A stretch of 35,926 nt of DNA from Chitinophagales bacterium (lineage in GTDB: Bacteria > Bacteroidota > Bacteroidia > Chitinophagales > UBA2359): the NCBI GenBank assembly GCA_020628375.1, contig JAHDFD010000030.1, positions 1-35,926 of the forward strand, read 5' to 3'. The position numbers were made by a program, and so were the translations under genes. Shown piece after piece: positions 15,453 through 23,552 of this stretch. The notes under the pieces are model-generated. The model was not told the DNA's origin. It saw only the letters and a list, made by a program, of their open reading frames with translations, and did not search any database. The first letter of the stretch is position 1; each line of letters opens with the position of its first letter.

Positions 15453-16091
15453 TTAGCTTTCGTTTTGAATAGTTGCTGATGTGTCAGGCGTATTCTGCTC
15501 TGTATTTTGGACCATTTCCTGTTCTATTCTATTTACTTCCGGAATAATTTCAGAATATTTTGGTAAATCTTTCATTGTGTTCAATCCAAAATATTGCATA
15601 AACAGTGAGCTTGTTTGATAGAGTAAAGGTTTGCCAACTGTTTCAGCTCTTCCGGCAGTTTCTATCAATTCTTTCTCCAGTAATTTCTGAATACTATAAT
15701 CAGCACTTACACCTCTTATTTGTTCTATATCTACTTTTGTTACGGGTTGTTTATAAGCAATGATCGCTAAAGTTTCCATAGCAGGTCGGCTTAGTCTTTT
15801 CTTAGCGGTTAGGTTGAGAAAAGTTGAGATAGATTTATGATAGTCAGCTTTGGTCATAAATAATAAACCTCTGCCAATATTTACTAATTCGATTGCCGAT
15901 TCATCGCTTGCATATTTTTCTCTTAATGCTTCAATACTCTGATCGATCATTTCTTCTGAAAAAGAAAGGTCAATACTTTTTTGCAGGGTATCATTAATAT
16001 CCTTCAAAGAAATTGGATTTTCTGCAACGAATATTAATGATTCTATATGATTCCGTAATTTTAATTCACTTATTTCAGGACGATCTGACAC
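15453..16091 (-). CDS. scpB: Segregation and condensation protein ScpB
   Basis: A 212-residue protein matching ScpB, the winged-helix partner of ScpA in the SMC condensin complex that compacts and segregates chromosomes. Recognisable segments are LRNHIESLIFVAENPISL at the N-terminus, SRPAMETLAIIAYKQPVTKVDIEQIRGV in two pieces of the first and second winged helices, and the C-terminal GKPLLYQTSSLFMQYFGL. The last 30 residues are a low-complexity polar tail. Length is normal for the family. It is followed by the PAP2-like gene after 9 bp. Confidence 0.95.
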   Translation of the reverse strand: MSDRPEISELKLRNHIESLIFVAENPISLKDINDTLQKSIDLSFSEEMIDQSIEALREKYASDESAIELVNIGRGLLFMTKADYHKSISTFLNLTAKKRLSRPAMETLAIIAYKQPVTKVDIEQIRGVSADYSIQKLLEKELIETAGRAETVGKPLLYQTSSLFMQYFGLNTMKDLPKYSEIIPEVNRIEQEMVQNTEQNTPDTSATIQNES

Positions 16092-16110
16092 ACGTTTCTT
16101 TTTTAGACGC

Positions 16111-16118
16111 CAAAATTA
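16111..16118 (-). promoter_or_regulatory. Candidate -7 box for scpB
   Basis: On the minus strand the sequence reads TAATTTTG, a match to the Bacteroidota -7 consensus TAnnTTTG, 19 nt before the scpB ATG. There is no canonical -33 TTTG; a GTTTA within the recurrent AGAGTATGTTTA motif (16137-16153) occupies that region. Confidence 0.45.
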
Positions 16119-16136
16119 ATAGTTTTTAAAATGAAA

Positions 16137-16153
16137 TTTAAACATACTCTAAG
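16137..16153 (-). promoter_or_regulatory. Recurrent AGAGTATGTTTAAA motif upstream of scpB
   Basis: On the minus strand this reads CTTAGAGTATGTTTAAA, about 45 nt before scpB. Near-identical motifs in the same orientation precede fabI (25653-25669), the TPR gene (31039-31056) and dut (32786-32802). It also resembles the terminal repeats of the elements at 6649 and 14017. It could be a solo repeat end or a regulatory box. Confidence 0.5.
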
Positions 16154-16390
16154 TGTTTGGCAGTGACGCAGAAGTAAGGCTGAAAACTATCCAATAGAAA
16201 TATCACATATTGATTGAAAATATAAAAGTTGGTCGTATTTATGGGTGTTTTGAACTTTTTCGAAAATAACGAAACTTTTCATATTTAACTATCGTATATA
16301 TCAGCTTGTGTAAAATTATCAGATAAACACCCTACATCCTTGCTTTTTTCTATCTGTAGAGATGATTAAAGTTTGAAACGCGCTAAAGCA

Positions 16391-18379
16391 ATGTCTGAAA
16401 AAACTACAAGTCTGGAAAAAGCTACAGAATTATTCAGTGAGTTAAAAGAAATTCATAGGGATGATGAAATGGTGTCTAAGGAAGAGACAGTTTTGTTAAT
16501 CTTTGATGAGTTACTTGGTTTTATAGGAGATGATGACACACCATTCAGTTTTGAACAAATTAAAATCTATCAGGCCATTTATTATCGTGATAAAAGAGAT
16601 TTTATCCGTTTTGAAGAAATACTTAATAGCATACCTAAAAGGAATGCCATTTTTTCAGAAAACGAATGGGTATATGCCTATTATCTTTTACTGATGGGTG
16701 TTTCATACTCAATGAATGGCGATTATCAGCTATGTATCGACTCGCTTGACCTTATTATTACCACTGAAAATAGTAATGTTCTTTTAGGCAGAGATATTTT
16801 TTTACTCAACAATCATTTAGGTAAAGCTTATTTTGAATTAGGTTATTATAACAGGGCAATGGAGTACTGTTATAAGCAGAAAGCTACATTAATGAAATAT
16901 TATGATGCCTCGAATGTGAGTGGTAGTCTTGCATTTATTTATCTGAATATCATTATATCTTATTTAAGGTTGAACAGAATTGAGGATGCTAGTGAAAAGT
17001 ACGAAGAGTTCGACATACTTATAAAAGATGATTCAAGAATAGACATACAACTTTGCCGATATCTGGCTATTATGGAAATTAATATTGCCCGAAAAGAATT
17101 CAGGAAATGTATTGAAAATGGTCGTTTAGCTTTAAAAAGTGCAGAAGCACTTAATGTTTTGCAGCCTGTATTGAATGTTAATGTTAAGCTTTGTACGGCT
17201 TATATACATAACAACGATTTTGATGAAGCCTCAGCACTTGCAGTTCATACGCATAAATTATCGGTTGAAAATCGTTTAAAAGCTTTTGAAATAACAAGCT
17301 TGCTTTCAATTAGTGAGATTCTTTTAAAATGTGGGAATGAAGTTCCAGGGAAGCTTAAGAACTATGAAATTCTGACCGAAAAGTATAATCTTTCTCCTGA
17401 AAAATTACTTCATGACATAGAAAAACTAGTAAATAAAAACGAATTATCCAATACAAAAGTCAGGGTTAATGAATTACTGCTTCAATATTATTCTTCTATA
17501 AAACAGTATGATAGAGCTTTTCATTATTCTACAATAGCCAGAAAAATAGAGAAGGAATTATTCGATAACCAGAAAAATGATCTGGCATTCAAACTTGAAA
17601 CTGAATTCATAAAAGAACAACAAGAAAGAGAGTTAGCGCACAAAGATGATCTACTTAAAGAGCAAAAAGAAATAAGTGATCGTTTGGAAAGTTTTGCCAG
17701 TTCGGTATCACACGATATGAAAGAACCTTTGAGAGCGATTAACAGCTTTGCTTTTTTGCTTCAAAGAAAAATGAAGGATACTTTAGATGAGCAAAGTAAT
17801 GAGTTCTTGAACTTTATTCTTGATTCCAGTAAGCGAATGAATTTCCAGATCGATTCTTTGCTTGAATATGCTAAAATTGGCTATAATTTATCTGAAGCTT
17901 CAGAGGTCAAAATAGACGATGTTTTAGTTTTGGTATTAAAGAACCTGGAAAATGAAATTGAGGAGAGTGAAGCTGAAATTTCTGTTACCGACTTACCATC
18001 GGTATCAGGGCACTTTCAGATGATTACTTCTATATTCGAAAATTTGATAAGTAATGCTTTGAAATTCAGGAAAGAAGAAAAACCGGTAATTAGTATTCAG
18101 TATGAAAAACATGATGAAAAATTCTGGCAATTCTCTATAACTGATAATGGTATTGGTATGCCGCCCAATATGCTTGATGCAATTTTCAATACTTTTAAAA
18201 GATTACATAGTTATAAGGTTTATAAAGGAACTGGTATAGGATTGGCAATCTGTAAAAAAACAGTAGAATTATATGGTGGTAAGATCTGGGTAGAATCTTC
18301 AGAGAACGTTGGAACGACTATATATTTCACCCTACCTAAATTCAAAAATTCTCCTGAAGGTTTGGTTGCAAGCAAATAA
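16391..18379 (+). CDS. Cytosolic TPR-containing histidine kinase
   Basis: A 662-residue protein with no signal peptide or membrane helix. Residues about 1-390 are helical TPR-like repeats (for example LGKAYFELGYYNRAMEYC), followed by a coiled coil (395-430). Next is a HisKA domain with phosphoacceptor H441 (SVSHDMKEPLRAI) and a HATPase_c domain with N-box NLISNALKFR and G-boxes DNGIGMP and GTGIGLAI. It autophosphorylates in response to a signal sensed by the TPR part, presumably a protein partner. No response regulator is adjacent. ATG 16391 is preferred over an in-frame TTG at 16373. It converges on the next gene with 15 bp between stops. The 298-bp region upstream shows no gene. Confidence 0.88.
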   Translation: MSEKTTSLEKATELFSELKEIHRDDEMVSKEETVLLIFDELLGFIGDDDTPFSFEQIKIYQAIYYRDKRDFIRFEEILNSIPKRNAIFSENEWVYAYYLLLMGVSYSMNGDYQLCIDSLDLIITTENSNVLLGRDIFLLNNHLGKAYFELGYYNRAMEYCYKQKATLMKYYDASNVSGSLAFIYLNIIISYLRLNRIEDASEKYEEFDILIKDDSRIDIQLCRYLAIMEINIARKEFRKCIENGRLALKSAEALNVLQPVLNVNVKLCTAYIHNNDFDEASALAVHTHKLSVENRLKAFEITSLLSISEILLKCGNEVPGKLKNYEILTEKYNLSPEKLLHDIEKLVNKNELSNTKVRVNELLLQYYSSIKQYDRAFHYSTIARKIEKELFDNQKNDLAFKLETEFIKEQQERELAHKDDLLKEQKEISDRLESFASSVSHDMKEPLRAINSFAFLLQRKMKDTLDEQSNEFLNFILDSSKRMNFQIDSLLEYAKIGYNLSEASEVKIDDVLVLVLKNLENEIEESEAEISVTDLPSVSGHFQMITSIFENLISNALKFRKEEKPVISIQYEKHDEKFWQFSITDNGIGMPPNMLDAIFNTFKRLHSYKVYKGTGIGLAICKKTVELYGGKIWVESSENVGTTIYFTLPKFKNSPEGLVASK

Positions 18380-18394
18380 AATTGATATGCAATC

Positions 18395-18913
18395 TTATCT
18401 CTTTACTGCCCACATTGTAGCAACCATTGTTTCTTTTACTTCTCCACGCTTCATTATGCGCTCTATCATTTCAGGGTCTTCAATAGCTCCTATATCTTCC
18501 AGTACATAACGGTGTATTAATTTACCATTAGTTCCGATAACACCAGTCCACATAGTATTGGAAGGCATGATTTTTACCTGCGGAATTTCTTTTTTAGGGG
18601 CTTGTTGATAAATAACGTCGATCTGATTGAAGACATGACCATTCAGAATGGTTATAAAATTTGCGTCGATCCAATGTTCTAAGTCAGGATTATTGTCATT
18701 ATCGAAATCCAATTGCCAGCCAACTCTTACAGAAGCACCTTGCTGAATGGCTTCTATTAAGGCTTCAATAGAACCATCTGTAACTCTACCATCGAAATTA
18801 GTTTTACAAACAATTTCTGAAGTTTTAGAAATGTTTGCTTGTTTTCTTGAAGATTTTTGTGCATTCAACAAAATAGGGAATACACATAAGCAGCATAAGA
18901 TTATACTTTTCAT
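18395..18913 (-). CDS. Exported protein of unknown function
   Basis: A 172-residue protein with a clear signal peptide (MKSIILCCLCVFPILLNAQ). I do not recognise the family. The mature part contains an alternating hydrophobic pattern with GSIEALIEAIQQGASVRVGW, an acidic DFDNDNNPDLEHW segment that could bind a metal ion, and a conserved-looking MWTGVIGTNGKLIHRY stretch; the end TMVATMWAVKR suggests a final beta strand. It is probably periplasmic or secreted. A near-perfect palindrome lies about 35 bp upstream of its start (18948-18971). Confidence 0.75.
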   Translation of the reverse strand: MKSIILCCLCVFPILLNAQKSSRKQANISKTSEIVCKTNFDGRVTDGSIEALIEAIQQGASVRVGWQLDFDNDNNPDLEHWIDANFITILNGHVFNQIDVIYQQAPKKEIPQVKIMPSNTMWTGVIGTNGKLIHRYVLEDIGAIEDPEMIERIMKRGEVKETMVATMWAVKR

Positions 18914-18947
18914 TTTTTAAAGTTAGTAATTTTTTCAATTCTTTAGT

Positions 18948-18971
18948 TATAGTGGTGACTACATCACTATA
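18948..18971. promoter_or_regulatory. Palindrome upstream of the unknown exported protein gene
   Basis: TATAGTGGTG, ACTA, CATCACTATA: 10-bp arms with a single mismatch and a 4-nt spacer, located 35-58 nt before the minus-strand start at 18913. This geometry suits a dimeric repressor or activator. It also resembles the GAGTGGTGACTCAT end of the family 1 repeat at 19164, so it could instead be a repeat relic. Confidence 0.45.
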
Positions 18972-19013
18972 CATTTGGCATTTAAAAACTGTTTTGGGAT
19001 TGAAAAATAGAGC

Positions 19014-19040
19014 TAGCGACGAGGCAATGCCTCGTTGCTA
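19014..19040. repeat. REP-like palindrome, copy 2
   Basis: TAGCGACGAGGCA followed by ATGCCTCGTTGCTA forms arms that match at 12 of 13 positions. It is the better preserved relative of 3136-3163. The surrounding gene-free stretch 18914-19307 consists largely of repeats: this palindrome, the 62-bp repeat and family 1 copy 3. Confidence 0.78.
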
Positions 19041-19083
19041 CTGTACAAATCATACCTAATATCAAGCCTTAAATCCCTGATAA

Positions 19084-19145
19084 ATAGCGAGGTGTCTATA
19101 TTTCGGCTTCATTACATTGCGCTCAATATGACACGAAAATTTGTA
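19084..19145. repeat. 62-bp dispersed repeat, copy 1
   Basis: About 59 of 62 positions are identical to 27919-27980. The ends can pair: GTGTCTATATT near the left with AATATGACAC near the right, with one bulged base, enclosing a loop of about 22 nt. There is no ORF, and the repeat lies between genes in both places. Confidence 0.82.
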
Positions 19146-19163
19146 TTAAATGTATAGTGGTCT

Positions 19164-19283
19164 GAGTGGTGACTCATAATAACATTTTTGAAATTTATCT
19201 ATAGACCACAAAATGATACTGTTAAGTCGATAGGAGTACTTTTTGTGGACAGTGGACAGTGAAACTGTTGACAGTTACGATTC
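19164..19283 (-). repeat. MITE-like hairpin repeat, family 1, copy 3 (inverted, diverged)
   Basis: In reverse complement it contains AACTGTCAACAGT, CACTGTCCACTGTCCACAAA, TTTTGTGGTCT and CAAAAATGTTATTATGA in the same order as copies 1, 2 and 4. The apical hairpin and terminal repeats have diverged. It sits immediately downstream of the GNAT gene. Confidence 0.7.
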
Positions 19284-19307
19284 ATTTCAGTTTAGGTTAA
19301 TTGTTCT

Positions 19308-19901
19308 TTAAAACTGAAACTGCATTGAAAGCCCTTCATTCCACTCTTCCCTTAAAATTCCGTAGCCAATAGAGTCAAAATATTTTCCTTTATAGATCCT
19401 CGCTTTTCTGAAACATGCTTCCTGCTTGAATCCTAACTTTTCTGACAAACGCATCATTCCTGTATTTCCCGACCAGGTTCTTAGGTCTAAACGACTAATA
19501 TCCGGCATAGAGCGAAATAGATACTCACACCAGAAACCGAAAGCTTCGAAACCAATGCCTTTCCCCCAATACTGTTCATCGTAAATGGTAATACCAATCG
19601 ATATCCAATTCGTTGCCTTACTTTGCCAGTACCACGACACCGAGCCAATTAAGTTGTTTTCCAAGTCAGCAATTATTAACCTTCTTCTTGGTGTATTCCA
19701 ATTCTTTTCGGTTATTCTTTTAGCAATGTTTTTTAAATGTTCATCTGTTTCTGCTTCTGTTGAACGTTCATAATAAGGTGCGTCTAACTCCATCCATTTA
19801 TGGTGGTCTGATTGATATTGCTTGTATGTTTTTAAGTCTGAAGTTGTCCAGTCGCGCAACTTTATGCGTTTTCCGGTGATTTCAAAGAAGTTTTGGCTCA
19901 T
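19308..19901 (-). CDS. GNAT-family N-acetyltransferase, RimJ/RimL-like
   Basis: A 197-residue cytosolic protein of the GNAT fold. It starts with the typical strand ITGKRIKLRDWTTSDL. The acetyl-CoA-binding region is QYWGKGIGFEAFGFWCEYLF (Q/R-x-x-G-x-G/A loop as YWGKGIG) and the C-terminal part has LDLRTWSGNTGMMRLSEKLGFKQEACFRKA, typical of RimJ/RimL-type enzymes (N-terminal or small-molecule amine acetylation). The substrate is unknown. The start MSQNFF gives normal family length. It lies 51 bp downstream of the ABC exporter on the same strand. Confidence 0.88.
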   Translation of the reverse strand: MSQNFFEITGKRIKLRDWTTSDLKTYKQYQSDHHKWMELDAPYYERSTEAETDEHLKNIAKRITEKNWNTPRRRLIIADLENNLIGSVSWYWQSKATNWISIGITIYDEQYWGKGIGFEAFGFWCEYLFRSMPDISRLDLRTWSGNTGMMRLSEKLGFKQEACFRKARIYKGKYFDSIGYGILREEWNEGLSMQFQF

Positions 19902-19952
19902 AATGAATAGTTTAGACTTTTAATGAATTCTTTACAACAATCTCCAGGTAAC

Positions 19953-21737
19953 TTAACTCGCTTCCCCCAACTGAACTTTCCACAAGTCAGCATATATTCC
20001 ATTTTGTTCAATTAGGTCTTGATGCTTTCCTTCCTCTGCAATTAAGCCATTATTCAGAACAATGATCTTGTCAGCCTTTCTGATCGTCGAAAGTCTATGT
20101 GCAATAATAATCGTGGTTTTTCCTTCAGAAAGTTCATCTAAATTCCTTTGAATTGCCTTTTCTGTTTCTGTATCAACGGCGCTCGTTGCTTCATCAAGAA
20201 TTAATATAGGAGCATTTTTTAGTATGGCTCTTGCAATACTTAAGCGTTGTCGTTGACCGCCCGAAAGTTTAATGCCTCGTTCGCCAACTATACTGTTATA
20301 ACCATTTGGTAAGCTAATGATAAAATCATGTAGAGCTGCTTTTTTTGAAGCATCTATAATTTCATCGTCTTTCAAATGAGGCATCGAATATGCAATATTT
20401 TCTCTTACCGTACCATGAAAAAGATATACATCCTGACTTACCAAAGCTATGTTTTCCCGCAAGGCTTTCAGATTAAAATCTTTAATATTTTTTCCATCAA
20501 TAATAATATTTCCCTTACTTGTATCATACAATCTTAGGAATAGTTTTATTAATGTTGTTTTTCCTGCACCCGTAGGACCAGCAATGCCTATACTTGTTTT
20601 TGGGGCTATTTTAAGGTCTATGTTTTGAAGAATCGGAATTGCAGTATCATAAGCAAATGAAACATTATCCAGTTCAATAGCGCCGTTAAGTTTATCAGGT
20701 ACAAATGCGTTTTCTTTTTCGACGATATTTGAAGGAGCATCCATCAAACCAAATACTCTTCTTATTGAGGCTCTGGCACGTTCAAACTCATCGAATATAC
20801 GCCCTAAACGGGTTACAGGCCAAAGTAATCGTTGAACCATCATAGCAAAGAATGCCAAAGCTCCAAGCGTAATTTCTCCGGTATCATTAATTATCATAAA
20901 TGCTCCCCAGGTTAAACCACCAACAAAACCAATGGTAATAAAAATACGAATGAGCGGACTGTATAAGGTACTAATACCAATAGCACCGAAATTTGCATCT
21001 CTATAATCCTGAGAAATATCTTCAACTCTTTGTTTTTCAAATTTTTCAGCTGTAAAGCTTTTTACAACCATTATTCCACCAATATTATTTTCCAATCGAC
21101 TGCTTAGCATGCCAACTGCCTCACGTATTTTTTTGTAATGTGGAGCAATAATTCTCTGGTACAAAATACTTCCGATTATAATAAAAGGAATAGGGGCAAT
21201 ACCAACTAGTGTAAGTTTAGGTGAGACTAACCATAATGAAATTCCGGCAAATAGAAATAGTGTAATCTGATGCAGAATTTCCCAAAAGCTGGTATTCAAA
21301 AAACGTTCTAACTGATTAATATCATCATTCAGGATCGACATTAAATTTCCTGTTCTTTGCTCTTCAAAAAAAGCAACTTCCCGTTTCTGTAAATGATCGT
21401 AAGCCTGAAGGCGCAGATCATGCTGAACATTCTGAGCCAAACGCATGAAACCACGTTGAAATAACCATTCAAAAAAACTTTCAAGACCAAACACTACAAA
21501 GGTTAGAATCGCTAAAAAAATAATCGCCTCTTTAGCGCCTTCAAAACCGAAAATATTACTGATGAATGCAGGAGTCTCACCACTTACTGCATCAATAGTC
21601 CAAGCTGTAATAATAGGAGGGAACAAGTCGAAAATTTTATTTAGAACAGCATAAATACTCGAAGACCATAAAGAGTTTTTATAGTTCCCTAAATAAGTGA
21701 AAAGGCGGCGCATGGGTTGCTTAATTCGGTCTTGCAT
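19953..21737 (-). CDS. ABC exporter half-transporter (fused permease and ATPase)
   Basis: A 594-residue protein with six membrane helices (about 20-320) and a C-terminal nucleotide-binding domain: Walker A GPTGAGKTT (near 385), signature LSGGQRQRLSIARA (near 490), Walker B LILDEATSAVD (near 513) and switch IIAHRLST. It is a type IV/B-family exporter of the MsbA or multidrug type and should act as a homodimer exporting a lipid or hydrophobic compound. It is transcribed divergently from the TetR gene at 21856, with 118 bp between starts. The TetR operator lies about 100 bp upstream of this gene, so repression of the exporter by the same regulator is possible. Confidence 0.93.
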   Translation of the reverse strand: MQDRIKQPMRRLFTYLGNYKNSLWSSSIYAVLNKIFDLFPPIITAWTIDAVSGETPAFISNIFGFEGAKEAIIFLAILTFVVFGLESFFEWLFQRGFMRLAQNVQHDLRLQAYDHLQKREVAFFEEQRTGNLMSILNDDINQLERFLNTSFWEILHQITLFLFAGISLWLVSPKLTLVGIAPIPFIIIGSILYQRIIAPHYKKIREAVGMLSSRLENNIGGIMVVKSFTAEKFEKQRVEDISQDYRDANFGAIGISTLYSPLIRIFITIGFVGGLTWGAFMIINDTGEITLGALAFFAMMVQRLLWPVTRLGRIFDEFERARASIRRVFGLMDAPSNIVEKENAFVPDKLNGAIELDNVSFAYDTAIPILQNIDLKIAPKTSIGIAGPTGAGKTTLIKLFLRLYDTSKGNIIIDGKNIKDFNLKALRENIALVSQDVYLFHGTVRENIAYSMPHLKDDEIIDASKKAALHDFIISLPNGYNSIVGERGIKLSGGQRQRLSIARAILKNAPILILDEATSAVDTETEKAIQRNLDELSEGKTTIIIAHRLSTIRKADKIIVLNNGLIAEEGKHQDLIEQNGIYADLWKVQLGEAS

Positions 21738-21803
21738 GCTTCAAAGTTAGTGATTCTGAAAATTGAAATGAAAATTTTTTTCTTCATCAGGACAGAACTG
21801 AAA

Positions 21804-21835
21804 TTTGACTTTATTTAGATGTTGCATTATTTTTG
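21804..21835 (+). promoter_or_regulatory. Bacteroidota-type promoter of the TetR gene
   Basis: TTTG (21804-21807), a 20-nt spacer, then TATTTTTG (21828-21835), a full match to the Bacteroidota consensus TTTG / TAnnTTTG. The expected transcription start is near 21841, inside the operator at 21837-21852. This argues for translation from ATG 21856 and against the upstream in-frame start at 21805, which would lie within the promoter. Confidence 0.75.
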
Positions 21836-21836
21836 T

Positions 21837-21852
21837 AAGTGATTACTCACTT
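21837..21852. promoter_or_regulatory. TetR operator, copy 1 (autoregulatory)
   Basis: AAGTGATTACTCACTT has 6-bp arms AAGTGA / TCACTT around TTAC. It overlaps the predicted start of transcription and ends 3 nt before the TetR start codon. An almost identical site precedes the reductase gene at 22418-22433 (15 of 16 positions). Binding by the TetR protein encoded between them is inferred. Confidence 0.75.
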
Positions 21853-21855
21853 TTT

Positions 21856-22377
21856 ATGATCAGTAAAAAAGTTAAAATTTTACTTGCTGCCTTAGAACTA
21901 TTCTCTGATAATGGTTTTACAGCAACCTCTACGAGTAAAATAGCTCAACGTGCTGGTGTTTCTGAAGGCTTAATATTCAGGCATTTTCAAAATAAAAAGG
22001 GATTGCTTGAAGCGATCATGAGTGAGGCAGAACAGAAGTTGGGTACCATGCTGTTTGGTATAATCAGCGAAAATGAACCAGAAGAGGTCTTGAAGAAATC
22101 TATTTCCTTACCTTTTAATGTACCGGAAGATGATTATGATTTCTGGCGATTACAATTCAAATTAAAATGGGAACAGGCTTATAATTCAGGAAATAAATTA
22201 CAGCCACTTACCGATAAACTAAGCTGGGCTTTCACAAAGTTAGATTTTGAGAATCCTAATCATGAAGCTTTTTTATTGAGTAATATTATTGAAGGAATGG
22301 CTATTTCGATCCTGAGAGATGGTGTTAAAAAACAAGAAAGTTTCCGGTTATTCTTATTAAAGAAATATAAGGTTTAA
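21856..22377 (+). CDS. TetR/AcrR-family transcriptional regulator
   Basis: A 173-residue repressor with a standard N-terminal TetR helix-turn-helix: LLAALELFSDNGFTATST, then SKIAQRAGVSEGLIFRHFQN as the recognition helix region, followed by KKGLLEAIM. The C-terminal two thirds form the ligand-binding and dimerisation domain and do not reveal the ligand. The ATG at 21856 (MISKKVK) is chosen over 21805 because a consensus promoter lies between the two. A matching palindrome overlaps its own start and another precedes the reductase 72 bp downstream, so it should repress both itself and the reductase. Confidence 0.92.
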   Translation: MISKKVKILLAALELFSDNGFTATSTSKIAQRAGVSEGLIFRHFQNKKGLLEAIMSEAEQKLGTMLFGIISENEPEEVLKKSISLPFNVPEDDYDFWRLQFKLKWEQAYNSGNKLQPLTDKLSWAFTKLDFENPNHEAFLLSNIIEGMAISILRDGVKKQESFRLFLLKKYKV

Positions 22378-22417
22378 AAACAAAGGATTATAATTTTTGA
22401 TTTTTCTTTAATTATGT

Positions 22418-22433
22418 AAGTGATTACTTACTT
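22418..22433. promoter_or_regulatory. TetR operator, copy 2, before the reductase gene
   Basis: AAGTGATTACTTACTT differs from copy 1 by one base and shares flanking TGT and TTTT, giving TGTAAGTGATTACTNACTTTT in both places. It ends 15 nt before the ATG of the reductase, so binding would block initiation or early elongation. Promoter boxes for the reductase itself were not convincing. Confidence 0.75.
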
Positions 22434-22448
22434 TTTTAAATATTGACT

Positions 22449-23504
22449 ATGAATATAGATAAAACTAAACCGGTAATGGTTACCGGAGCAAATGGCTATG
22501 TAGCAAGTTGGCTTGTAAAAAGACTCTTAGATGAAGGTTTTGCCGTACATGCAGCAGTTAGAAGTCCTGAAAATGATAAGAAAGTAGGGCATTTAAAGGA
22601 AGCTGCTCAAAATGCATCAGGATCACTTAAATTCTTTAAAGCTGATTTATTAACCGAGGGAGCTTATAAAGAAGCAATGCAAGACTGTTCTGTGGTTTTT
22701 CATACAGCATCGCCTTTCATTACAGATGTAAAAGATCCGCAGAAAGAATTAATAGAACCAGCAGTTAATGGTACTGTTAATATTTTGAATACTGCCTGTG
22801 AAGTAGCATCGGTTAAAAGAATTATTGTAACGAGCAGCTGCGCTGCAATTTATACAGATGCCATTGATTCGGTAAATGCACCAGGTGGACAACTCACCGA
22901 GGAAGTCTGGAACACAACAGCTTCAATTGATTATCAGCCTTATTCTTATTCTAAAACGCTCGCTGAAAAGAAAGCATGGGAAATAGCCGAAAGTCAGGAT
23001 CAATGGGATTTGATATGTATAAATCCTTGTCTTGTATTGGGGCCGGCTTTAAACCCTAGAAATGCTACTTCAGAAACCATTAATATTCTTAAAATGTTGG
23101 GCGGCGGAGATATGAAAATGGGAGCACCTAAGTTGGGAATGGGAATAGTTGATGTTCGGGATGTTGCAACGGCACACTATTTAGCGGCTTTTACGCCTAA
23201 TGCTAAAGGTCGCTATATTACTGCAGCCAAAGAGACAGATTTTTTAGAAATGGGCTTAGTATTAGCAGATAAATACGGCGATAAATACCCATTACCCAAA
23301 AAGGCGTTACCAAAGTGGTTGTTAATGATCGTTGGACCATTTGCCAATAAGTTGTTTACCCGTAAGTTCATTAAAAACAATGTAAATGTTCCCTGGAAAG
23401 CTGATAATTCAAAAATTAAAAATGACCTGGGTATAGAATTCCGTTCGATGAAAGAAACGATGGAAGATTCTTTTCAATCACTTATAGATGCAGATATTCT
23501 TTAA
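22449..23504 (+). CDS. NAD(P)-dependent aldehyde/ketone reductase, extended SDR (dihydroflavonol-reductase-like)
   Basis: A 351-residue cytosolic enzyme of the extended short-chain dehydrogenase family, close to the dihydroflavonol 4-reductase / cinnamoyl-CoA reductase group. It has the NAD(P)-binding VTGANGYVASWLVKRLL, an Asp in the FFKADL segment, the catalytic Ser in IIVTSSCAAIY and the catalytic pair YxxxK in YSYSKTLAEKKAWE. The INPCLVLGPAL segment is typical of the group. Bacterial members often reduce reactive aldehydes. The TetR gene upstream and a shared operator suggest a substrate-induced detoxification enzyme. ATG 22449 is preferred over the in-frame TTG at 22443. Confidence 0.9.
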   Translation: MNIDKTKPVMVTGANGYVASWLVKRLLDEGFAVHAAVRSPENDKKVGHLKEAAQNASGSLKFFKADLLTEGAYKEAMQDCSVVFHTASPFITDVKDPQKELIEPAVNGTVNILNTACEVASVKRIIVTSSCAAIYTDAIDSVNAPGGQLTEEVWNTTASIDYQPYSYSKTLAEKKAWEIAESQDQWDLICINPCLVLGPALNPRNATSETINILKMLGGGDMKMGAPKLGMGIVDVRDVATAHYLAAFTPNAKGRYITAAKETDFLEMGLVLADKYGDKYPLPKKALPKWLLMIVGPFANKLFTRKFIKNNVNVPWKADNSKIKNDLGIEFRSMKETMEDSFQSLIDADIL

Positions 23505-23552
23505 AAGAATGAGTCAAATAGAGTTTTATTAGGCAGCAGGCGCTCCGATTAC

